Positions 9,244-19,156 are shown, numbered from the stretch's first letter. The stretch is 56,975 nt of DNA from Phycisphaerales bacterium (GCA_027019265.1 JALUWX010000056.1:1-56975); one strand, 5' to 3'. Translations and numbers: made by a program. Notes: generated by a model not told the origin, from the sequence alone.

Positions 9244-10320
9244 ATGCGCGTCCTCCTCGTCAACGACTACGCGCAAGCCGGCGGAGCCGAACTCGTCCTC
9301 CATCGCACGCGCCAGCTCCTCAACGACCGAGGACACGACACACGCACCCTCTTCGCCGATGAGCACAACGTGCGAAGGTCTTGGCGCACCTACATCGCAT
9401 GCGCCCAGGCAAGAAAGCTCCTCCGCCACGAAATCGAGTCATTCCAACCCGAAGTCGTGCACCTCCACAACATCTACCACCTCCTCTCCCCAGCCATCCT
9501 CGCCGACTGCGCCACCTACGCAACTGAGTCTGGTGCGCGCATCATCATGAGCGCCCACGACCACCACCTCCTCTGCCCAAACCCAGGCGGGATGCGATAT
9601 GCCACAAATCTGTGGGTCCCCGCCCCCATGCCCACCACCGGCGCACAAACCTGGTCACTCCGCTGGGACCGAAGCATCGCCCGCTCCTGCGCGCGCGCCG
9701 CCCAGCACTCCTGGAACTACACCATCCACCACCGACACCGCACCATCCACGATGTCATCACCCCGAGCGCGCGCATCGCGTCACTCCTCACCACAATGTT
9801 CCACGTGGAACAAATCCACCACATCCCCAACCCACCACCCCAACTCCCCGATCTCGAACCAGCCACACAGAACGGAGCCATCGTCGTCGCGCGTCTCACC
9901 GACACCAAAGGCACCGCCGAACTCCTCGAAATTGTCCCGACCCACATCCCCATCACCATCGTCGGCGACGGACCCGACCGCGCTCGCTGCGAATCCATCG
10001 CACAATCCCGAGGTCTGGACGCAACCTTCCTCGGCCACCTCGATCACCCCCAAACCCTCATCCACATCGCGCGATCCGAGACCCTGATCCTCCCCTCGCG
10101 CACCCTCGAAGCCGCGCCGCTCGTCATCGACGAAGCGCACGCGCTCGGGACGCGCGTCGTCGTTTCCGATCGGTCCGGGATCGACACGGAAACGAGCTAC
10201 GAACTCGACAACCCGGGGTCCCTCGCCCGCGCACTCGGGTCGCCGTCACACAATCCACGCGGCGAAGCGTGGACGGACGAGCAGTACATCCGCGCGGTCG
10301 AATCGGTCTATCGGGGTTAG
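9244..10320 (+). CDS. Glycosyltransferase family 4
   Basis: A 358-residue GT-B enzyme. The start M-R-V-L-L-V-N-D-Y-A-Q-A-G-G-A-E is the classic acceptor-side opening, V-V-H-L-H-N-I-Y-H is the DxH-like loop, and the donor side has I-V-G-D-G-P-D and a P-S-R-T-L-E-A-A-P-L-V-I-D-E segment. It probably extends the glycan that receives the diacetamido uronic acid. It starts 9 bases after the aminotransferase. Its last 4 bases overlap the stop of the convergent wbpA, so there is no room for a terminator. The strong C-richness of the + strand fades within its last 200 bases. Confidence 0.87.
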   Translation: MRVLLVNDYAQAGGAELVLHRTRQLLNDRGHDTRTLFADEHNVRRSWRTYIACAQARKLLRHEIESFQPEVVHLHNIYHLLSPAILADCATYATESGARIIMSAHDHHLLCPNPGGMRYATNLWVPAPMPTTGAQTWSLRWDRSIARSCARAAQHSWNYTIHHRHRTIHDVITPSARIASLLTTMFHVEQIHHIPNPPPQLPDLEPATQNGAIVVARLTDTKGTAELLEIVPTHIPITIVGDGPDRARCESIAQSRGLDATFLGHLDHPQTLIHIARSETLILPSRTLEAAPLVIDEAHALGTRVVVSDRSGIDTETSYELDNPGSLARALGSPSHNPRGEAWTDEQYIRAVESVYRG

Positions 10321-11714
10321 GCTTTCACCACATCGGCGCGGATCTCGCCGCCGACGCGCGCCATCGCGTTGCGCGTGTCCACCACCAGGGGCGCGTGGTT
10401 CGCGATCAGGCTGTAGTCCACATTCGTGTGGTCCGTCACAATGACGACACAGTCCGACTGCGCGAGGCGCTCGGGGGTGAGATCGACACTCGACAGATCG
10501 ATGTCGTGGTCGCGCATCTCGGGGAACGTGGTGACGTGGGGGTCGTGGTAGCTGACGTTCGCGCCGCGTGCGAGGAGCTGCTCGATGATCTCGGCGGCCG
10601 GCGATTCGCGCGAGTCGTCCACGTCGGGTTTGTAGGCGACCCCGAGGACCAAGATGTCGGCGCCCTTGATGGCGTGCTCGTGTTCGTTGAGCGCGTCGGC
10701 GATGCGCGACACGACGTAGTGCGGCATGTGTCGGTTGATCTCGCCGGCGAGTTCGATGAAGCGGGTGGCGTAGCCGGTTTCTTTGGCTTTCCAGGTGAGG
10801 TAGAAGGGGTCGATGGGGATGCAGTGGCCTCCGAGACCGGGACCGGGGTAGAAGGCCTGGAAGCCGAAGGGTTTGGTCTTTGCGGCTTCGATGGTTTCCC
10901 AGATGTCGATGCCCATCCGGTCGAACACGACTTTGAGTTCGTTGACGAGTGCGATGTTGACGGCGCGGTAGATGTTCTCGAGGAGTTTGGCGCTCTCGGC
11001 GATCTCGGCGGAGCTGACTTGGTGGACGTTGTTGATGAAGGACTCGTAGAGCTCCACACACAGATTTGTGGAGATTGGGTCGATTCCGCCTACGAGTTTG
11101 GGGATTCGGTCGGTGGTGGAGCCCACGCGTCCGGGGTCTTCCCTTTCGGGGGAGTATGCGAGGAAGAAGTCGTCGGCGGCGCGGAGCCCTGTCTGCTCGA
11201 GGATGGGGAGCATGACGTCGCGGGTGGTTCCTGGGTAGGTGGTGGATTCGAGGACGACGAGCTGGCCCGGTCGGAGGACCCGGGCGCAGAGCTTGGTGCT
11301 CGCGATGACGTAGGAGAGGTCGGGCTCGTGGTGGGGTCCGAGGGGGGTGGGGACGCAGAGGATGATGACGTCGCACTGGGTGAGCGCGGATTCGTCGGAG
11401 GTGGGGGTGAATTGGTCGGAGTGTGCGAGTTCCTGGGCGAAGTCGTTCCCGAGGTGTTTGAGGTAGGACTGTCCTGCTTTGAGCTTGGCGATTTTGGAGT
11501 TGTCTACGTCGTACCCGACGATGGTGTAGCCCTGCTGGGCGATGGCGCGGATGAGGGGGAGCCCGACGTAACCGAGGCCGACGACGCCGATGGTGGCGGA
11601 TTTGGAGCGGATGCGGGTGCGGAGGGAATGGGCGCTGTCGCTTGAGGTGTCGATGGAGGCGGAGCGCGCGTGATCGAGACGGCGCGTCGAGGAGGGCTCG
11701 GCGTGTGTGCTCAT
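10317..11714 (-). CDS. wbpA: UDP-N-acetylglucosamine 6-dehydrogenase (WbpA/WecC-type)
   Basis: A 465-residue nucleotide-sugar dehydrogenase that oxidises C6 twice with NAD+ to give the uronate. The Rossmann motif is V-G-L-G-Y-V-G-L-P (about residues 43-51). The catalytic region G-P-G-L-G-G-H-C-I-P-I-D contains the thioester Cys, followed by the C-terminal UDP-binding domain with G-V-A-Y-K-P-D-V-D-D-S-R-E-S-P. About 35 residues precede the first domain, so a later start is possible. It supplies the first step of the WbpA-B-E-D route encoded next door but is transcribed toward that block. Confidence 0.92.
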   Translation of the reverse strand: MSTHAEPSSTRRLDHARSASIDTSSDSAHSLRTRIRSKSATIGVVGLGYVGLPLIRAIAQQGYTIVGYDVDNSKIAKLKAGQSYLKHLGNDFAQELAHSDQFTPTSDESALTQCDVIILCVPTPLGPHHEPDLSYVIASTKLCARVLRPGQLVVLESTTYPGTTRDVMLPILEQTGLRAADDFFLAYSPEREDPGRVGSTTDRIPKLVGGIDPISTNLCVELYESFINNVHQVSSAEIAESAKLLENIYRAVNIALVNELKVVFDRMGIDIWETIEAAKTKPFGFQAFYPGPGLGGHCIPIDPFYLTWKAKETGYATRFIELAGEINRHMPHYVVSRIADALNEHEHAIKGADILVLGVAYKPDVDDSRESPAAEIIEQLLARGANVSYHDPHVTTFPEMRDHDIDLSSVDLTPERLAQSDCVVIVTDHTNVDYSLIANHAPLVVDTRNAMARVGGEIRADVVKA

Positions 11715-11835
11715 ACGATCCGGGTTCCTGCGCGAGAAGGGGTTGCTGGAGATCCGGCGGTGCGTGGTTGGGCCGGAATCTGGGATGATAGCGCACCACG
11801 GGGTGGGTGGAACGGTCCTGGGGGCTTCGGTGGTG

Positions 11836-12636
11836 TCAGGGGTCGATGGCTTTGGTGATTCGGAGGAGTTCGGGGTGGAGGGGTGCGGCGCATGCGAGGA
11901 AGTGGCCGGTGTCGAGTGCGTGGTTCCCCTTGAGGTCGGACCATGCGCCTCCGGCTTCGGTGATGATGGGGGGGACGGAGGCGATGTCCCAGATGCTGAC
12001 GACGGGTTCGATGACGGCGTCGATGCGGGCGGTTGCGAGGAGGACGAAGGCGTAGCAGTCGCTCCATCCCCGGAGGGAGCGGGCGCTTTGGGCGAGGGTG
12101 TCGTGGATGTGGAGGGCGTTTCGATCTCGGAAGGAGTCGGGGGTGGTGGTGACGACGAGGGCGCTGCTGAGGGGGGCGTTGGTGGTGACGTTGCAGGGGG
12201 TGTCGGGGTGTCCGGCGCGGATGTGGGTGGCGCCGTGTCCGGTGGCGGCGATGACCATCTCGTCGAGGCAGGGGATGGCGATGGCGCCGATGGTGGGGGT
12301 GCCCTTGTGGAGGCATGCGAGCATGGTTCCGAAGAGGGGGACGCCTTGGACGAAGGAGACGGTGCCGTCGATGGGGTCGATGATCCATTCGAAGTCGGTG
12401 GAGCCCTCTTTGGTGGGGAACTCTTCTCCTCGGATGGTGTCGTCGGGGAAGTGGTGTTCGATGCGTTTGCGGAGCTCGGTTTCGATGGCGCGGTCGGCGA
12501 TGGTGACGGGTGAGCCGTCGGATTTGTGATCGGGGCGGGCTTCGGGGGTTTGGAAGTACTGGAGCGCGATTTTGGCGCATTCCATGGTGTTGGCGCGGGC
12601 GAAATCGAGACGGGTTGTGATCGGGTCGGGGGTCAT
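11836..12636 (-). CDS. Inositol monophosphatase-family phosphatase (possibly histidinol-phosphatase)
   Basis: A 266-residue Mg2+-dependent sugar phosphatase. The metal-binding motifs are G-E-E-F (about residue 69), W-I-I-D-P-I-D-G-T (about 82-90) and the late W-D-I-A-S motif (about 218). Family members hydrolyse inositol-1-phosphate, histidinol phosphate (HisN type) or PAP; this one resembles HisN-type enzymes in length and in its S-D-G-S-P-V-T-I-A-D opening, but I cannot fix the substrate. About 120 bases separate it from wbpA on the same strand. No ribosome-binding site is obvious before the ATG. Confidence 0.85.
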   Translation of the reverse strand: MTPDPITTRLDFARANTMECAKIALQYFQTPEARPDHKSDGSPVTIADRAIETELRKRIEHHFPDDTIRGEEFPTKEGSTDFEWIIDPIDGTVSFVQGVPLFGTMLACLHKGTPTIGAIAIPCLDEMVIAATGHGATHIRAGHPDTPCNVTTNAPLSSALVVTTTPDSFRDRNALHIHDTLAQSARSLRGWSDCYAFVLLATARIDAVIEPVVSIWDIASVPPIITEAGGAWSDLKGNHALDTGHFLACAAPLHPELLRITKAIDP

Positions 12637-12836
12637 GGTGGTGAGCGTAGCGGATTGTGTGAGGGGATGTTGTGGGTTTTGGTGTCAGGGGTGGGGGAGG
12701 GGTGCGGTGTGGTGGTGCGTGGTTCGGTGCGGGATGATTTGAGGGGTGGGGGGTGGCTCGCTACCATGCCACCACGCGATTGCGGGTCCTGCATTGGGGT
12801 CTGTGGTACGTCACACGGTTTGTGAAGGAGGTTCGT

Positions 12837-14645
12837 ATGCGGAACGCTGCTCGTCGGATGGTTGGGGTGCTCGCTGTGGTGGGTGCTGGATGGATGGGTG
12901 GTGTGGCGCATGCGGGTGCGGTGTTTGAGGGGGCGAAGGACGAAGCGGGGGCGATGAAGGTGCTCCAGCTCCCGATCCGGACGGACGGTCCGAAGTCTCT
13001 GGACCCGGTGAAGGGGTCTACGACGTACGACAACATGGCTTGTGCGCAGTTCTACGAGACGTTGATGACGAACTCGTACGCGGATCCGATGTCGTTTGAG
13101 CCGCTGCTGCTTGCGGAGCAGCCCGTGTCGGAGGACGGGGGGCTGACGTGGCGTTTCAAGCTCAAGGACGGGGTGTACTTCCACGACAACGCGTGTTTCC
13201 CGAACGGGGAGGGGCGTGAGATCCGCACGGAGGATGTGTTCTACTCGCTCAAGCGGCTTGCGGACGATCAGTACGAGCTCGAGAACTGGTGGCTTTTGAA
13301 GGACACGATCAAGGGGTTCGACGAGTACAAGGACGAGCAGAACAAAGCGGCGGAGTTCGATTACGACGCGCCGGTGTCTGGGTTCCGGAAGATCAATGAC
13401 AAGGAGTTCGAGATCGAGCTGAAGCAGCCGGTCTATCGGTTCCTGTACATCCTGGGGATGTTCCAGACGTCGGTGGTTCCCCGTGAGGCGGTGGAGTATT
13501 ACGGGGAGGATTTCGGGTTCAACCCGGTGGGGACGGGGCCGTTCATTCTGGATTCGTGGGTTCCGAAGCAGTCGCTGACGGCGAACGTGAACCCGAACTA
13601 CCACCCGGTGTTCTACCCGGGGCGTGATGAGTGGACGCGAGAGGATCGTCGGAACCGGCTGCACCGTGCGGCGGGGGAGCGGGTTCCTTTTGTGGATCGG
13701 ATCGAGTTCACGATGTTCCCGGAGGACCAGCCCATGTGGCTGCAGTTCTCGCTGGGGCAGCTGGGGTATTCGCAGGTTCCCGAGGATTACTTCCTGGAGG
13801 CGTTCGACAAGGCGTCGCTGGAGCTGAAGGAGGAGATGCTCGAGAAGGGTGTGCGGGCGCAGTCGAACCGTCTGCTGGACTTCATCTTCCGTGGGTTCAA
13901 CATGGAGGACGAGCTGCTGGGTGGGTATAGCGAGGAGAAGAAAGCGTTGCGTCAGGCGATCGCGCTGGCGATCGATCTCGAGGAGATCAACCAGACGTTC
14001 TACAACGGTCGGACGATCGTGTACGACGGTCCGATCCCTCCGGGGCTGCGTGGTCATCCCGAGGACGGTCGTTCGGAGGCGGCGTATCGGGGTCCGAACC
14101 TGCCTTTGGCGCGTCAGAAGCTGGCGCAGGCGGGGTATCCGAACGGGGAGGGGTTGCCCGCGATCCGGTTCTACACGTCGCAGACGACGCTGAACGTCGA
14201 GATGGCGGAGATGGTGAAGCGTCAGCTCGAGAAGATCAATGTGCGGTTCGAGGCGATCTTCATGGACTTCTCGTCGCTGATCGAGGCGATCAACAAGAAG
14301 AAGGCGCCGATGTTCGGGTTTGCGTGGGCGAGCGACTACCCGGACGGGGAGAACAATCTGGCGTTGTTCTATGGGCCGAACGAGTCTCCTGGTTCGAACC
14401 ACTTCAACTACAAGCGGGACGGGTTCGACGAGATGTACGAGCGGATCCTGACGATGGGGCCGAGCGAGGAGCGTGACGCGATCTACGAGGAGATGCGTGA
14501 CATGGTGCTCGAGGATGTGCCTTATGTCGGATCGCAGGCGCGTCAGCGTTTCTATGTGATCAACCCGTGGCTGATCAACTGCAAACCGACGGAACGGTAT
14601 TACGGTTGGTTCAAGTATCTGGACGTGGACGATTCGAAGCGATAA
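12837..14645 (+). CDS. ABC transporter extracellular solute-binding protein, family 5 (peptide type)
   Basis: A 602-residue periplasmic binding protein for peptides or similar solutes. It starts at the ATG with GGAGG about 8 bases upstream; the frame open to 12753 is discounted. The first 26 residues are a Sec signal peptide ending A-H-A. The body has the family-5 landmarks: an S-L-D-P start of the mature domain, L-T-W-R-F-K-L-K-D-G-V-Y-F-H-D, F-N-P-V-G-T-G-P-F and a C-terminal A-S-D-Y-P-D-G segment. It is followed by two permease genes. No ATPase gene is next to them, so the ATP-binding subunits must be elsewhere. Confidence 0.9.
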   Translation: MRNAARRMVGVLAVVGAGWMGGVAHAGAVFEGAKDEAGAMKVLQLPIRTDGPKSLDPVKGSTTYDNMACAQFYETLMTNSYADPMSFEPLLLAEQPVSEDGGLTWRFKLKDGVYFHDNACFPNGEGREIRTEDVFYSLKRLADDQYELENWWLLKDTIKGFDEYKDEQNKAAEFDYDAPVSGFRKINDKEFEIELKQPVYRFLYILGMFQTSVVPREAVEYYGEDFGFNPVGTGPFILDSWVPKQSLTANVNPNYHPVFYPGRDEWTREDRRNRLHRAAGERVPFVDRIEFTMFPEDQPMWLQFSLGQLGYSQVPEDYFLEAFDKASLELKEEMLEKGVRAQSNRLLDFIFRGFNMEDELLGGYSEEKKALRQAIALAIDLEEINQTFYNGRTIVYDGPIPPGLRGHPEDGRSEAAYRGPNLPLARQKLAQAGYPNGEGLPAIRFYTSQTTLNVEMAEMVKRQLEKINVRFEAIFMDFSSLIEAINKKKAPMFGFAWASDYPDGENNLALFYGPNESPGSNHFNYKRDGFDEMYERILTMGPSEERDAIYEEMRDMVLEDVPYVGSQARQRFYVINPWLINCKPTERYYGWFKYLDVDDSKR

Positions 14646-14678
14646 GTTTCCCACCTGGCTGACAAGGAGTCGCGAGCG

Positions 14679-15659
14679 GTGTGGAACTACATCATTCGGC
14701 GCACGCTGTACAACATCCCCGTCTTTCTCGCGATCGTCCTTGTGGTGATGGCGGCGCTGCGCGTTACGGACCCGGTGTCTGCGCACCTTGGGAAGAACGC
14801 GAGCGAGGAGCAGATCCGGCTCAAGACCGAGTCGTTCGGGCTTGATGATCCGTTCTACGTCCAGTATGGGCGGTTCCTGGTGCAGATCGTCACGTTCGAT
14901 TTCGACGATGTGCGGTCCTGGGACCAGGACCGTCCTGTGGGGACGATGATTCTGGATTCGATCCCGCCTTCGATCGCGGTGATGGGGCCGACGCTTTTGA
15001 TTACGGCGACGATCGCGATCTGTGTGGGGCTTGTGTCGGCGTTCAATCGGGGGAAGGCGCCGGACAAGGTGCTGATGTTCGTCGCGGTGATCGGGATGAG
15101 TATCTCGGTGCTGGTGTACATTATTCTGGGGCAGTATTTCGGGGCGTTTCTGCCCAAGCAGGAGAGCGGGGCGTGGCCTTTCGAGGTGGCGGTGGACGCG
15201 AGCGCCGCGGGGGGGCGGGGGTTCTTCTTCCATCCGAAGAACTGGGTGGCGTACTGCATGCTGCCCGTGATGATCAACGTGGTGGTGGCGCTCGGGTACG
15301 ACACGCGGTTTTACCGGGCGGTGATGGTGGAGGAGACGACGCGTGACTACATCCGGACGGCGCGGGCGAAGGGGGCTTCGCGGAGTCGGGTGATGTTCGT
15401 GCACATGCTCAAGAACGCGCTGATCCCGATTATCACGCGGATCATGATCTCGCTGCCGTTCGTGGTGACGGGGTCGATTTTGATCGAGGTGTTCTTCAAT
15501 ATCCCGGGGATGGGTCGGACGCTGATCAACGCGATCAACTCGAAGGATTTCCCGGTGATCCAGACGTTCACGGCGCTGTTCGCGGCGTTGTTCATCGCAT
15601 CGAACATCCTGACGGACGTGCTGTATGCGCTGGCCGATCCGAGAGTGAGGCTGTCGTGA
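14679..15659 (+). CDS. ABC transporter permease, DppB/OppB type
   Basis: A 326-residue inner-membrane permease with about six transmembrane segments, starting from a GTG with AAGGAG 10 bases upstream. The first segment carries the family signature M-W-N-Y-I-I-R-R-T-L. The cytoplasmic coupling loop that contacts the ATPase is R-T-A-R-A-K-G-A-S (about residues 226-234), and the N-A-L-I-P-I-I-T and G-S-I-L-I-E-x-x-F-x-x-P-G-M-G motifs follow. The linker between the first segment and the rest is longer than in E. coli DppB. The stop overlaps the next start (GTGA). Confidence 0.92.
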   Translation: MWNYIIRRTLYNIPVFLAIVLVVMAALRVTDPVSAHLGKNASEEQIRLKTESFGLDDPFYVQYGRFLVQIVTFDFDDVRSWDQDRPVGTMILDSIPPSIAVMGPTLLITATIAICVGLVSAFNRGKAPDKVLMFVAVIGMSISVLVYIILGQYFGAFLPKQESGAWPFEVAVDASAAGGRGFFFHPKNWVAYCMLPVMINVVVALGYDTRFYRAVMVEETTRDYIRTARAKGASRSRVMFVHMLKNALIPIITRIMISLPFVVTGSILIEVFFNIPGMGRTLINAINSKDFPVIQTFTALFAALFIASNILTDVLYALADPRVRLS

Positions 15660-17236
15660 TCGCTGCTCTGAAAGACTCGCCTTCGGTGCGGAAGCTTGTG
15701 CGGAACCGTCGCGCGATGGTCGCGTTGTCGATCATCTCGCTGTATCTGCTGGTGTTTGTGTGGATCCTGATGACGCAGGTGGCGGCGTGGTTCGGGGGGG
15801 TGACGGGGGCGTATGACCTGACGGAGCGGCCTGTGCTGGGGGCGTTGCTCCCGGAGCGGACGCTTGAGCGGGTGGGGGCGAGGAACATGGCTGGTTTCGG
15901 GATGATCTCGGAGCCCGAGGTCCGGGCGGAGCAGCTGCGGTTCTATTTCGACCGGGTGGGGGAGGCGCTGGATCAGATCGAGAACCCGATCGCGGGCGAT
16001 GAGCGGACGGCGGATGAAGTGCTCGGGGAGCTTTCGCTTGCGGAGCGGCGTGTTGCGGATGTGGGTCCTGAGCGGCTGCGTGAGATTTACGAGCGGGGGA
16101 TCGTGGAGTTCGAGGCGCAGAACGAGCTGCGTGGGTTGCGGTCGAAGTTTGTGCAGATCCAGTTCGCGGTGGACATCGTGCGCGAGAACTTCGCGAAGTA
16201 CGAGAACCCGAGCGAGGAGGATGATCGGGAGATCGTGCTCGATGAGATTTCGCTGTCGCTCGAGGAGATCGGGATCCTGCTGGATGAGGCGGGGGATGCG
16301 ATCCCGGGGGATTCGGCGCTGGCGGCGATCGATCCGGGCGAGGTCGAGGACACGGCGCTTGCGGTGTTCGACGAGCCGACGCCGGACCCGTTGTTTGACC
16401 CGGCGATGCTCGACACGATCGAGCGAGCGGTGGATGAGCGGCTTGAGGGGATCGATGCGGAGGTGAACGCGAAGGTGCGGAACATCGATCCGATCTTCCG
16501 CGAGCTGTATCCGATGCCCGAGGGGATCGACGGGCTGCTGTACAAGACGCGGATGCTTCTGGGGACGGACCGTCAGGGGCGTTCGATTTTCATCCGTGCG
16601 ATCTACTCGGCGAAGGTGGCGATCCAGGTGGGGGTCGTGGTTTCGGTGATCGCGGTGGCGTTCGGGAGTCTGCTGGGTGCGGCGGCGGGGTATCTGGGCG
16701 GGATGATCGACCACGCGGTGATCTGGCTGTACTCGACGTTTTCGTCGATCCCGTACCTGGTGCTGTTGGTGGTGCTGGCGTTTATGTTCACGGGGTCGGT
16801 GTTCGAGGGGTCCTTGATCCCGCTGTACACGGCGTTCTGTCTGACGTTCTGGATCGGTCCTTGCCGTGTGACGCGCGGGGAGGCGCTCAAGCTGCGTTCG
16901 CTCGATTATGTGCAGGCGGCGAATGCGCTGGGGGCGGGGAAGATGCGGATCCTGCTCAAGCACATCATCCCGAACACGGTGCACCTGATGTTCATCAACT
17001 CGTCGCTGCTGTTCATCGGGGCGATCAAGGGCGAGGTGGTGCTGACGTTCCTGGGGCTCGGGCTCAAGGAGGGCGCGTCGTGGGGGATCATGATCAATCA
17101 GTCGAAGAGCGAGGTTGTGTCGGGGTTCTTCTGGCAGATCGGGGCGGCGACGTTCTTCATGTTCGTGCTGGTGCTCGCGTTCAACGTGCTGACGGATGCG
17201 CTGCAGGACGCGTTTGATCCGAAGCACGTCGGGTGA
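15656..17236 (+). CDS. ABC transporter permease, DppC/OppC type, with about 220-residue insertion
   Basis: A 526-residue partner permease. Residues about 17-45 form the N-terminal transmembrane segment. The family motif L-L-G-T-D-R-Q-G-R comes only near residue 300, whereas it lies near residue 80 in ordinary DppC/OppC proteins. The intervening stretch is acidic, Glu/Arg-rich and predicted helical (for example the E-E-I-G-I-L-L-D-E-A-G-D-A-I segment), and should face the periplasm by the usual topology. The permease core is intact, with the E-A-L-K-L-R-S-L-D-Y-V-Q-A-A-N-A-L-G-A coupling loop. Its GTG start overlaps the previous stop by 4 bases. Confidence 0.9.
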   Translation: MIAALKDSPSVRKLVRNRRAMVALSIISLYLLVFVWILMTQVAAWFGGVTGAYDLTERPVLGALLPERTLERVGARNMAGFGMISEPEVRAEQLRFYFDRVGEALDQIENPIAGDERTADEVLGELSLAERRVADVGPERLREIYERGIVEFEAQNELRGLRSKFVQIQFAVDIVRENFAKYENPSEEDDREIVLDEISLSLEEIGILLDEAGDAIPGDSALAAIDPGEVEDTALAVFDEPTPDPLFDPAMLDTIERAVDERLEGIDAEVNAKVRNIDPIFRELYPMPEGIDGLLYKTRMLLGTDRQGRSIFIRAIYSAKVAIQVGVVVSVIAVAFGSLLGAAAGYLGGMIDHAVIWLYSTFSSIPYLVLLVVLAFMFTGSVFEGSLIPLYTAFCLTFWIGPCRVTRGEALKLRSLDYVQAANALGAGKMRILLKHIIPNTVHLMFINSSLLFIGAIKGEVVLTFLGLGLKEGASWGIMINQSKSEVVSGFFWQIGAATFFMFVLVLAFNVLTDALQDAFDPKHVG

Positions 17237-17264
17237 GTCGTTCGGGGTTTCGGTCGGCGCATGA

Positions 17265-17289
17265 CACACCCGCGCGGGGCGCGGGTGTG
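17265..17289. terminator. Perfect 10-bp hairpin between convergent genes
   Basis: CACACCCGCG and CGCGGGTGTG form a perfect 10-bp stem with a 5-base loop in the 75-base gap between the permease and superoxide dismutase genes, which converge. Neither strand has a T-tract, so it is at best a weak bidirectional terminator or mRNA 3'-end stabiliser. Confidence 0.5.
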
Positions 17290-17311
17290 AGTGACGGTCT
17301 GGTTGTTCGGG

Positions 17312-18082
<771 letters not shown>

Positions 18083-18153
18083 GGGGTCCTCCTTGATGGT
18101 GATGGAGTTCCTGCTGCGTGTTGTTTCAGTGTAGCGGATGGTGTGGGTGTGTG

Positions 18154-18179
18154 AAAAAACCGGTCCTTGAGGACCGGTT
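18154..18179 (-). terminator. Rho-independent terminator after tsf
   Basis: AACCGGTCC and GGACCGGTT form a perfect 9-bp stem with a 4-base loop, followed on the minus strand by six T residues. It lies about 30 bases past the tsf stop and separates tsf from the superoxide dismutase gene. Confidence 0.9.
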
Positions 18180-18207
18180 GGGGTGTGTTGGTTGGGTGGG
18201 GCGTTGA

Positions 18208-19029
18208 TTAGCCTTCTTCGCCGACCTGCCAGCGGCGGAAGGCGGAGAGGGAGCCGCCGGAGCCGACGAGGTCTTTGATCTTCTTGGAGGTGTCCATAAT
18301 GAAGTCTTGCTCGAGGAGAGCGACTTCTTCGAAGAACTTGCGCATGCCGCCTTCGACGATCTTCTCGGCGATTTCCTGGGGCTTGCCCGATTCCATCGCT
18401 TGCTCGATGCGGAACTTCTTTTCCTTCTCGACGAGGTCGGAGGGGATGTCTTCGGCGCTGAGCCCGAGGGGGCGGGGCATGGCGGCGGCGACGTGCATGG
18501 CGATCTGGCGGAGGGTGTCGTCGGCGACATCGCCCTGGGCTTGGATGAGGACGCCGGTTTTGCCGTCGTGGTGGACGTACTTGCCGTAGACGGCGGCGTC
18601 GGCGGAGCCGACGAGCTTCTCGATGCGGCCGATGGAGATGTTTTCGCCTGTGGAGATGCGGAGGTCATCGACGATGGCGTTCATTTCGTCGGTGGGCTTG
18701 GGATCGGACGCGTCAACGGCGAGGGCGAGCTCGGCGAGTTTGTCGGAGGCGCCGATGAACTTGTCGTTCTTGGCGGTGAAGTCGGTCTCGGCCTTGAGCT
18801 CGACGATGACGGCTTCGTTTCCGTCACCCGAGACGGCGACGGCGATGCGGCCTTCGCCGGCGATGCGGTCGGACTTGGTTTCCATCTTGCCCTTGAGCTT
18901 TTTGCGGAGGAGGTCCTCGGCGCGCTCGGGGTCGCCTTCGGCTTCCATAAGGGCTTTTTTGCATTCCATCATGGCGAGCCCGGTTTTGTTCCTGAGGCTC
19001 ATGACGTCTTTGGCGCTGATGTCTGCCAT
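18208..19029 (-). CDS. tsf: Translation elongation factor Ts
   Basis: A 273-residue guanine-nucleotide exchange factor for EF-Tu. The N-terminal UBA-like module has V-M-S-L-R-N-K-T-G-L-A-M-M-E-C-K-K-A-L, which is diagnostic. The core domain has the A-E-T-D-F-T-A-K-N motif that inserts at the EF-Tu nucleotide site. The later H-V-A-A-A-M-P-R-P-L segment also fits. It lies 127 bases downstream of rpsB in the conserved rpsB-tsf order and ends at the terminator at 18154. Confidence 0.97.
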   Translation of the reverse strand: MADISAKDVMSLRNKTGLAMMECKKALMEAEGDPERAEDLLRKKLKGKMETKSDRIAGEGRIAVAVSGDGNEAVIVELKAETDFTAKNDKFIGASDKLAELALAVDASDPKPTDEMNAIVDDLRISTGENISIGRIEKLVGSADAAVYGKYVHHDGKTGVLIQAQGDVADDTLRQIAMHVAAAMPRPLGLSAEDIPSDLVEKEKKFRIEQAMESGKPQEIAEKIVEGGMRKFFEEVALLEQDFIMDTSKKIKDLVGSGGSLSAFRRWQVGEEG

Positions 19030-19156
19030 TGCTCTGCTCCGGAGAGTGTTCGGCGTTGTTGGTGCCGGTTACTGGTGATATGCGTACCGCTCTTGTGGGA
19101 GCGGTGTGTGTATTCGTGTGGTTTGAACGGCCGTGGTTGGGTGCGGCCGATGGAGA

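Noticed and set aside
10100..10750. Replication origin proper (DnaA boxes, AT-rich unwinding element, dif) at the skew switch
   Set aside because: The interval is coding on both sides with a 4-base overlap, GC-rich, and I found no TTATCCACA-like box or dif-like sequence; only the skew change is reported.
9612..11645. A 677-codon open frame on the + strand across the glycosyltransferase end and wbpA
   Set aside because: It lies antisense to a convincingly recognised dehydrogenase and has shadow composition without known motifs. The skew makes long false frames common here.
12633..15404. A 923-codon minus-strand frame opposite the binding protein and permease genes
   Set aside because: Arg/His/Pro-rich antisense shadow of genes with clear signal peptide, motifs and ribosome-binding sites.
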